Source: Haemophilus parainfluenzae (GTDB taxonomy: Bacteria > Pseudomonadota > Gammaproteobacteria > Enterobacterales > Pasteurellaceae). Taken from it: a stretch of DNA of 64,000 nucleotides. The position numbers and the translations under genes are program-made. A model generated the notes under the pieces. That model was not told the origin of the DNA. It saw only the letters and a program-made list of their open reading frames with translations, and made no database searches. Of this stretch, positions 58,468 through 64,000 are shown in pieces; positions within the stretch are counted from its first letter, which is position 1, and each line of letters opens with the position of its first letter. The stretch is taken from assembly GCF_003252795.1 (NCBI RefSeq), contig NZ_QEPQ01000005.1, positions 62,001 through 126,000 on the forward strand, given 5' to 3'.

Positions 58468-58611
58468 TTATTGATTAACGCCCCAATGACGAGTGTCTTT
58501 ATCAAATTTCATGCCTGAATGGGATCCTTCCGAACCATTAAAATAAACGTCTTTATTTGCGCAAGCTGAAATTACTAGTGCACCGATAACAATAAGAATT
58601 AATTTTTTCAT
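58468..58611 (-). CDS. Small lipoprotein, 47 residues
   Basis: A short gene with a clear lipoprotein signal peptide: MKKLILIVIGALVISAC, with the lipidated cysteine at C17 (lipobox VISAC), followed by 30 polar residues rich in Ser, Gly, Asp and His and ending HWGVNQ. Residue 18 is Ala, which favours sorting to the outer membrane under the +2 rule. AAAGG lies 8 bases before the ATG. It is convergent with ribA and divergent from queC. I do not recognise the family and its function is unknown. Confidence 0.82.
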   Translation of the reverse strand: MKKLILIVIGALVISACANKDVYFNGSEGSHSGMKFDKDTRHWGVNQ

Positions 58612-58693
58612 TGTGTTTACCTTTTTTAAAACTAACTTACCAAAATTGTATCACAACTTTCCTCGTTTTTTCCTGCTTAAATTAGTCCTTTTC

Positions 58694-58722
58694 TTGCAAA
58701 ATTTATCTTTGACTTCTACAAT
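58694..58722 (+). promoter_or_regulatory. Promoter of queC
   Basis: TTGCAA (58694-58699), a 17-bp spacer and TACAAT (58717-58722) would start transcription near 58729, a dozen bases before the preQ1 aptamer. Confidence 0.65.
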
Positions 58723-58740
58723 ACCGCCTCATTTTTAACT

Positions 58741-58776
58741 TGTAGTTCGCAAACCTCCTACATAAAAAAACTAGGT
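58741..58776 (+). promoter_or_regulatory. preQ1-I riboswitch
   Basis: P1 is TGTAG (58741-58745) with CTACA (58758-58762). Loop 1, TTCGCAAACCTC, resembles that of the Thermoanaerobacter aptamer. The A-rich loop 2 is TAAAAAAACT. ACCT (58753-58756) can pair with AGGT (58773-58776) to form the H-type pseudoknot. That AGG is also the ribosome binding site six bases before the queC ATG, so ligand binding should hide it. Confidence 0.88.
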
Positions 58777-58781
58777 ATCCT

Positions 58782-59459
58782 ATGAATATTTCAAATCCTA
58801 ATCACAATCGTAAAGCCCTCGTAATCTTCTCTGGTGGACAAGATTCCACAACCTGTTTAATTCAAGCTATTGCCGAATATGGCGTAGAAAATGTGGAAAC
58901 AGTTACCTTTCAATATGGCCAACGTCACGCTATAGAATTAGAAAAAGCCCGTTGGATCGCCAAAGATCTCGGCGTAAAACAAACGTTGATTGATACGTCT
59001 GTCATCAAATCCATTACCCATAATGCCCTAATGGATGCAAATGCAGATATTGAACAAAAAGACGGTGAATTACCGAACACCTTTGTGGATGGCCGCAATG
59101 CGCTCTTCTTATTGTATGCCGCGATTTACGCAAAAGGCCAAGATATTAATGACATTATCACGGGCGTATGTGAAACAGATTTCAGTGGCTATCCCGATTG
59201 TCGCGATGTGTTTATCAAATCCATGAATGTCACCCTTAATTTAGCCATGGATTATCCGTTCAATTTAAAAACACCGTTAATGTATCTTACCAAAGCACAA
59301 ACTTGGGCATTAGCTGATGAATTAGGTGCGTTAGATTATATTCGCCATCACACTCATACTTGTTACGAAGGTGTTGAAGGTGGCTGCGGGGAATGCCCAA
59401 GCTGCAAATTGAGAGATAAAGGCTTGCTGGAATATTTAGCCACAAAAGTAAAAGCTTAG
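58782..59459 (+). CDS. queC: 7-cyano-7-deazaguanine (preQ0) synthase
   Basis: QueC makes preQ0 from carboxydeazaguanine and ammonia with ATP in queuosine synthesis. In the 225 residues, the PP-loop is SGGQDSTT, a [18 protein letters not shown] segment follows, and the C-terminal zinc site is C-x8-CGECPSC. The start codon is set by the riboswitch-embedded AGG. Only this queuosine gene is present in the window; control by preQ1 through the leader fits product feedback. An uptake-signal terminator follows. Confidence 0.97.
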   Translation: MNISNPNHNRKALVIFSGGQDSTTCLIQAIAEYGVENVETVTFQYGQRHAIELEKARWIAKDLGVKQTLIDTSVIKSITHNALMDANADIEQKDGELPNTFVDGRNALFLLYAAIYAKGQDINDIITGVCETDFSGYPDCRDVFIKSMNVTLNLAMDYPFNLKTPLMYLTKAQTWALADELGALDYIRHHTHTCYEGVEGGCGECPSCKLRDKGLLEYLATKVKA

Positions 59460-59508
59460 TATCGAGATAATTTAACCCATAACAGATTTAATAGGTTCAA
59501 ATGAATCC

Positions 59509-59553
59509 AAAGTGCGGTCAAAATTCACGTCAAATTTTGACCGCACTTTTACT
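59509..59553 (+). terminator. USS-pair terminator after queC
   Basis: AAAGTGCGGTCAAAATT and its exact complement (59509-59525, 59533-59549) flank a 7-base loop and end in T. Confidence 0.88.
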
Positions 59554-59654
59554 TGATATAGTATCCTTATCTTTTCTCATCTTTGATTTTATAAACGCGT
59601 CATTTTTTGATAAAATCACGCCAATTTTTTATAAATAAGTAACTAATTTTAAAA

Positions 59655-61553
59655 ATGACTACAAATTATTCCGCTCAAGAAATTACGGTTCTGAAAGATC
59701 TCGAACCGGTGCAAATTCGCCCCGGCATGTACACGGACACGACTCGTCCAAATCATCTTGCTCAAGAAGTTATCGATAACAGTGTGGATGAAGCCCTTGC
59801 GGGTTTTGCCACCAAAGTTGAAGTAATTTTACATGCTGATCAATCGCTTGAAGTTATTGATAATGGCCGTGGAATGCCAGTGGATATTCACCCAACTGAA
59901 GGAGTTTCTGGTGTCGAAGTGATCTTAACTAAACTTCACGCTGGCGGTAAATTCTCGAATAAAAACTATGAATTTGCCGGTGGTTTACATGGGGTGGGAA
60001 TTTCTGTCGTCAATGCCCTTTCTGAACGCGTTGATATTCAAGTTAAACGTAACGGCGAAGTATATAAAATTGCTTTTGAAAATGGCGTAAAAGTAGAAGA
60101 ATTAGAAGTCATCGGAACTTGTGGCAGACGTACAACCGGTACCACCGTTCACTTCAAACCAAACCCAAAATATTTTGATAGCAAGAATTTTTCTGTCAGC
60201 CGTTTACGCCACTTATTGCGTGCTAAAGCCGTGCTTTGTTCAGGCTTAGAAATTAAATTTGTCGATAAAGTGAATAACACCGAAGATGTATGGTGTTATC
60301 AAGATGGTTTATCCGATTACTTAACCGAAGCAGTGAATGGTTTTGAAACCTTGCCTGAAAAACCTTTTGTCGGCGAGTTTAAAGGCTCCAAAGAAGCCGT
60401 AAGCTGGGCATTATTATGGTTGCCAGAAGGTGGTGAGCTTATTGCAGAAAGCTATGTAAACTTGATTCCAACAGTACAAGGCGGAACACACGTGAATGGT
60501 CTTCGCCAAGGTTTGCTCAATGCCATGACTGAATATTGCGAATTCCGCAATAAATTACCACGTGGCGTGAAATTAACTGCAGACGACATTTGGGATCGCT
60601 GTGCTTATATTCTTTCACTGAAAATGCAAGATGCTCAATTTGCTGGCCAAACAAAAGAACGTTTATCTTCCCGTCAAAGTGCGGTCTTTGTTGCGGGTGT
60701 TTTAAAAGATGCCTTTAGTTTATGGTTGAATCAAAACGTACAGGATGCAGATCGCTTAGCTGAAATGGCGATCAGTTCTGCACAACGTCGTCTGAATGCA
60801 GCCAAAAAAGTCGTGCGTAAAAAATTAGTGAGTGGTCCTGCTCTACCAGGTAAATTAGCCGATTGTGCATCACAAAATTTAGAAAAAACCGAATTATTCT
60901 TAGTAGAGGGTGACTCTGCGGGTGGATCGGCCAAACAGGCGCGAGATCGTGAATATCAAGCGATCCTGCCGTTACGTGGAAAAATCTTAAATACTTGGGA
61001 AGTCGCCAGTGATCAAGTGCTTGGTTCAACGGAAATTCATGATATTGCTGTGGCGCTTGGTATCGATCCTGATAATGAAGACTTATCTCAACTTCGTTAC
61101 GGGAAAGTCTGTATTTTAGCCGATGCGGACTCTGATGGTTTGCATATCGCCACCCTACTCTGTGCCCTCTTTTTACGTCACTTCCCTAAATTGGTTCAAG
61201 ATGGACACGTTTATGTGGCAATGCCACCACTCTATCGTATCGACTTAGGTAAAGAAGTCTTTTATGCCCTCGATGAAAACGAAAAAGAAGCAATTTTAGA
61301 ACGCTTAAAAGGTAAAAAAGGCACTTTAAACGTACAACGATTCAAAGGTTTAGGTGAAATGGATCCATCACAATTACGTGAAACCACCATGGATCCGAAT
61401 ACACGCCGTTTAGTTCAATTAACCTATGAGCTAGGCGAAGATCAAGGCGCGGAAACATTAGAATTAATGGATATGTTACTTGCCAAAAAACGAGCGGAAG
61501 ATCGCAAAAATTGGTTACAAACCAATGGCGACCAAGTGGATTTAGCTGTTTAA
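59655..61553 (+). CDS. parE: DNA topoisomerase IV subunit B
   Basis: The ATPase subunit of topoisomerase IV, which decatenates daughter chromosomes. The 632 residues contain the GHKL ATPase (QEVIDNSVDEALAGFA, NGRGMPVDIHP, GLHGVGISVVNALS), the transducer, and the TOPRIM domain with VEGDSAGGSAKQARDR and DADSDGLH. PLRGKILNTWEVASDQVLGS in the quinolone-determining part looks ordinary. An uptake core lies at 60677-60685. The stop is 16 bp from the nitrite reductase start, so transcription probably continues into it. Confidence 0.97.
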   Translation: MTTNYSAQEITVLKDLEPVQIRPGMYTDTTRPNHLAQEVIDNSVDEALAGFATKVEVILHADQSLEVIDNGRGMPVDIHPTEGVSGVEVILTKLHAGGKFSNKNYEFAGGLHGVGISVVNALSERVDIQVKRNGEVYKIAFENGVKVEELEVIGTCGRRTTGTTVHFKPNPKYFDSKNFSVSRLRHLLRAKAVLCSGLEIKFVDKVNNTEDVWCYQDGLSDYLTEAVNGFETLPEKPFVGEFKGSKEAVSWALLWLPEGGELIAESYVNLIPTVQGGTHVNGLRQGLLNAMTEYCEFRNKLPRGVKLTADDIWDRCAYILSLKMQDAQFAGQTKERLSSRQSAVFVAGVLKDAFSLWLNQNVQDADRLAEMAISSAQRRLNAAKKVVRKKLVSGPALPGKLADCASQNLEKTELFLVEGDSAGGSAKQARDREYQAILPLRGKILNTWEVASDQVLGSTEIHDIAVALGIDPDNEDLSQLRYGKVCILADADSDGLHIATLLCALFLRHFPKLVQDGHVYVAMPPLYRIDLGKEVFYALDENEKEAILERLKGKKGTLNVQRFKGLGEMDPSQLRETTMDPNTRRLVQLTYELGEDQGAETLELMDMLLAKKRAEDRKNWLQTNGDQVDLAV

Positions 61554-61569
61554 TTATTTGAGGTCAATC

Positions 61570-62763
61570 ATGAACGAACAACGTCGAGATTTTTTTAAAA
61601 ACAGTGCACTAGGCCTAGCAACAATTACATTAGGTGCTGGTTTAAGCCTTATTCCGTCTGCTCAAGCAGAAGAAAAAGCCTCAAATACAGCAACCACTGC
61701 AGTTGAGAATTTACCAGAGATTGAAGCTGAACTGACGCTTGCGCCAAATGTGCCAAAACCGATTGAGCGTAACTATCCAGCAAAAGTCGTGGTAAAACTG
61801 ACCGCACTTGAGCAAATTATGGATTTAATGGATGGTGTGCAATTTAAATTTTGGACATTAAATGGTAGCGTGCCTGCGCCGTTTATTCGTGTGCGTGAAG
61901 GCGATATGGTGGAAGTGCAACTTTCCAACTCAGCGAGTTCAATGATGCCGCACAGTATCGATTTTCATGCTGCCGCTGTGCCAATGGGGGGCGCTATCGC
62001 AAGTGAAACGCCACCAACGCGTACATCAACCTTCCAATTTAGAGCATTGCGTTCGGGCATTTATTTGTACCACTGTGGCAGCCAACCTGTAGATATTCAC
62101 CTTGCTAAAGGGATGTATGGTTTAGTTTTAGTTGAGCCAAAAGAAGGCTTACCAAAAGTGGATCGCGAATTTTACATTATGCAAAGTGAATTCTATACCA
62201 AAGGTGAATTTGGTGATCCTGGTTTGCAACCATTCAGTATGCAAAAAGCCATTGATGAACGCCCTGAATACGTTCTCTTCAACGGTAAAGTCGGTGCAAC
62301 TATGAATGGAAATGCCTTAAAAGCAAAAACCGGTGAAACCATTCGTCTATTTGTAGGAAATGCAGGACCAAATTTATGCTCTTCTTTCCACTTAATTGGT
62401 GCCGTATTTGATAATGTGTATGTGGAAGGCGGTACGCTTGTTAATCATAATGTTCAAACTACCCTGATTCCATCCGGCAGTGCCACCATGGTGGAAACAC
62501 GAATTGATGTACCTGGCACTTATGTCTTTATGGATCACTCGATTTTCCGTGCTGTAAATAAAGGCACAATGGGACAAATCGTGGTCGAAGGCGAAAAAAA
62601 TCCGAATATTTATTCCGGAAAACTAAAAGACGAAGCCTTTAAAGAAGCCAATCCACAAAAACCACAACCTGTTCCTTACGAAATTGATAGTCATAAAGGA
62701 ATGGATATGGGACATTCTCATCATGAACATTCTGATGCGAGTTCCGGTGCAACAAGAAAATAG
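61570..62763 (+). CDS. nirK: Copper-containing nitrite reductase (NirK/AniA type)
   Basis: It reduces nitrite to nitric oxide in the periplasm. The 397 residues start at MNEQRRDFF (GAGG upstream) with a twin-arginine signal ending SAQA. All copper ligands are present. Type 1: H128, C169, H177, M182. Type 2: H133, H168, H323. Catalytic residues are D131 and H274 (SSFH). The closest resemblance I recall is Neisseria AniA (GLPKVDREFYI, GPNL-SSFH). After the second cupredoxin domain comes a Met/His-rich tail (MDMGHSHHEHSD, about 378-390) that may bind copper. An uptake core is inside the gene (61801). It sits between parE and parC. Confidence 0.93.
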   Translation: MNEQRRDFFKNSALGLATITLGAGLSLIPSAQAEEKASNTATTAVENLPEIEAELTLAPNVPKPIERNYPAKVVVKLTALEQIMDLMDGVQFKFWTLNGSVPAPFIRVREGDMVEVQLSNSASSMMPHSIDFHAAAVPMGGAIASETPPTRTSTFQFRALRSGIYLYHCGSQPVDIHLAKGMYGLVLVEPKEGLPKVDREFYIMQSEFYTKGEFGDPGLQPFSMQKAIDERPEYVLFNGKVGATMNGNALKAKTGETIRLFVGNAGPNLCSSFHLIGAVFDNVYVEGGTLVNHNVQTTLIPSGSATMVETRIDVPGTYVFMDHSIFRAVNKGTMGQIVVEGEKNPNIYSGKLKDEAFKEANPQKPQPVPYEIDSHKGMDMGHSHHEHSDASSGATRK

Positions 62764-62774
62764 ATTAGAAGAAT

Positions 62775-64000
62775 ATGAGCAATATTAACTACGAAGGCAT
62801 CGAGCAGATGCCACTTCGCACCTTTACAGAAAAGGCTTACCTTAATTATTCAATGTACGTCATCATGGATCGTGCATTGCCTTTTATTGGCGATGGCTTA
62901 AAGCCTGTTCAGCGCCGTATTGTCTATGCGATGTCTGAACTGGGTTTAAATGCTGCAGCGAAATTTAAAAAATCTGCGCGTACAGTCGGTGATGTGTTAG
63001 GTAAATTCCATCCACACGGCGACTCCGCCTGTTATGAAGCCATGGTATTAATGGCTCAGCCCTTTTCTTACCGTTATCCGTTAGTGGATGGGCAAGGAAA
63101 CTGGGGGGCACCAGATGATCCTAAATCATTCGCCGCAATGCGTTATACGGAGTCTCGCCTGTCCAAAATTTCTGAAATTCTATTATCTGAATTAGGCCAA
63201 GGCACCGTTGATTTCCAACCAAACTTTGATGGCACTTTAGAAGAACCACAATATTTGCCTGCACGTTTACCTCATATTCTGTTAAACGGCACCACCGGAA
63301 TTGCCGTCGGGATGGCAACCGATATTCCACCACACAATATTAATGAAGTGGCGGATGCAGCGGTCCTGCTATTAGATAATCCAAAAGCAGGATTAGATGA
63401 TGTACTCAATATCATTCAAGGCCCTGATTTCCCAACTGAAGCGGAAATTATTTCGCCAAAAGATGATATTCGTAAAATGTATGAAACCGGTCGTGGTTCC
63501 ATCAAGATGCGAGCAACATGGCATAAAGAAGACGGTGAAATCATCATCAGCGCACTTCCTCATCAATCTTCACCCTCTAAAATCATTGCACAAATCGCTG
63601 AGCAAATGACGGCGAAAAAATTGCCAATGGTGGAAGATATTCGTGATGAAGCAGATTACGAAAACCCTGTGCGTATCGTGCTTGTGCCACGTTCAAATCG
63701 CGTTGACACGGATGCCTTAATGGCGCATTTATTTGCGACGACGGATCTCGAAAAAAGCTATCGTGTGAATATGAATATGATCGGGCTTGATCATAAACCT
63801 GCCGTGAAAGGCTTACTTCAAGTTCTTACCGAATGGCTGACATTCCGTCGTACAACAGTAACGCGTCGTTTACAACATCGTTTAGATAAAGTACTCGCTC
63901 GTTTACACATTTTAGACGGTTTGATGATTGCCTTCCTCAATATTGATGAAGTGATTGAAATTATTCGTACTGAAGATGAACCTAAACAAGTTTTAATGGC
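62775..64000 (+). CDS. parC: DNA topoisomerase IV subunit A (3' partial)
   Basis: The breakage-reunion subunit of topoisomerase IV; the gene runs off the window after about 408 codons of an expected 740-750. Seen here are the N-terminal winged-helix domain with the catalytic Y124 ([11 protein letters not shown]), the quinolone-determining region [12 protein letters not shown] with the susceptible residues S84 and E88, and the tower domain. The ATG at 62775 follows the nitrite reductase stop by 11 bp (GAAGA as weak ribosome binding site), so parE, nirK and parC form one probable transcription unit. Confidence 0.96.
   Translation, partial: MSNINYEGIEQMPLRTFTEKAYLNYSMYVIMDRALPFIGDGLKPVQRRIVYAMSELGLNAAAKFKKSARTVGDVLGKFHPHGDSACYEAMVLMAQPFSYRYPLVDGQGNWGAPDDPKSFAAMRYTESRLSKISEILLSELGQGTVDFQPNFDGTLEEPQYLPARLPHILLNGTTGIAVGMATDIPPHNINEVADAAVLLLDNPKAGLDDVLNIIQGPDFPTEAEIISPKDDIRKMYETGRGSIKMRATWHKEDGEIIISALPHQSSPSKIIAQIAEQMTAKKLPMVEDIRDEADYENPVRIVLVPRSNRVDTDALMAHLFATTDLEKSYRVNMNMIGLDHKPAVKGLLQVLTEWLTFRRTTVTRRLQHRLDKVLARLHILDGLMIAFLNIDEVIEIIRTEDEPKQVLM

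Larger units (their letters stand above)
1..64000. repeat. DNA uptake signal sequences (USS), dispersed
   Basis: I located 41 exact cores AAGTGCGGT or their complement. Single cores begin at 1568, 3449, 4606, 5698, 5859, 6388, 9186, 11837, 12674, 15047, 20796, 22213, 22993, 24169, 27058, 35047, 39570, 44868, 45471, 46374, 48184, 52449, 53973, 54269, 56168, 60677 and 61801. Inverted pairs begin at 18492/18509, 18980/18999, 28082/28111, 33680/33697, 42478/42495, 50213/50242 and 59510/59540. They are the recognition sequence for natural transformation in Haemophilus. Inside genes they commonly encode Ser-Ala-Val or Thr-Ala-Leu. The list was made by eye and may miss a few. Confidence 0.95.

Noticed and set aside
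61570-62763. FtsP/SufI cell-division protein
   Set aside because: FtsP lacks copper ligands; all type 1 and type 2 ligands and the catalytic Asp and His of nitrite reductase are present here.
1-64000. CRISPR array, prophage or insertion sequence
   Set aside because: The only frequent repeat is the dispersed uptake signal; no regularly spaced repeats, transposase or phage structural genes were seen.

Overview
The window is chromosomal DNA of a Haemophilus-type Pasteurellaceae bacterium. The base composition is AT-rich. I located at least 41 exact copies of the H. influenzae-type DNA uptake signal core AAGTGCGGT, about one per 1.6 kb, many as inverted pairs that double as terminators. Gene content and local order match what I remember of H. 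influenzae blocks: xthA-HI0042; HI1242-HI1246; NhaC-hns-purU-aroA; folE-moeA-moeB; rsmI-lpoA-yraN-diaA-dolP-nrdAB; lptG-lptF-pepA; pgpB-ribA. H. parainfluenzae or a close relative is likely, but the species call is inference. I see no prophage, insertion sequence, CRISPR array or rRNA operon.

Layout. 1-9.5 kb: an HtrA protease (5' end outside the window), uvrB, a non-coding stretch with clustered DnaA-box-like sites, tRNA-Asn, a DUF695/RraB-like protein, xthA, an RluA-family pseudouridine synthase, cardiolipin synthase, and an NhaC-family transporter whose leader is a lysine riboswitch. 10-18.5 kb: hns, purU-aroA, a Bcr/CflA exporter, folE, moeA-moeB, and a YedE/YedF sulfur-transport pair. 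18.5-24.7 kb: an orphan AT-rich small gene, pntAB behind a consensus CRP site, tldD, rsmI. 24.7-33.7 kb: lpoA-yraN-diaA-dolP, nrdA-nrdB behind two NrdR boxes, lysS. 33.7-41.3 kb: a MetE-like protein with a MetJ box, codBA with a PurR box, and a 5-oxoprolinase operon (pxpB-pxpC-pxpA) ending in an NRAMP-like transporter. 41.4-50.1 kb: fbp, lptFG, pepA, yafD, the NO-stress protein YtfE, and an LTA-synthase-like membrane sulfatase. 50.2-58.6 kb: a short malic enzyme, DUF1919-rsuA-bcr, an alanine/sodium symporter, nagK, pgpB, ribA and a 47-residue lipoprotein gene. 58.7-64 kb: queC behind a preQ1-I riboswitch, then parE, a copper nitrite reductase (nirK/aniA type), and parC (cut by the window end).

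How it fits together. The window is mostly housekeeping: DNA repair and topology, dNTP supply, envelope biogenesis, cofactors. Metabolic modules carry recognisable control sites: lysine uptake under a lysine riboswitch, queuosine under preQ1-I, codBA under PurR, MetE-like under MetJ, nrdAB under NrdR, pntAB under CRP, and FNR-like boxes before fbp/pxp and ytfE. Respiratory nitrogen chemistry appears as NirK, which makes NO, and YtfE, which repairs NO-damaged iron centres. The least ordinary items are the nirK gene sitting between parE and parC, the NRAMP-like protein without metal-site motifs in the oxoprolinase operon, the short malic enzyme, the DnaA-box cluster, the orphan gene at 18.6-18.9 kb, and the way uptake signals sit on start and stop codons.
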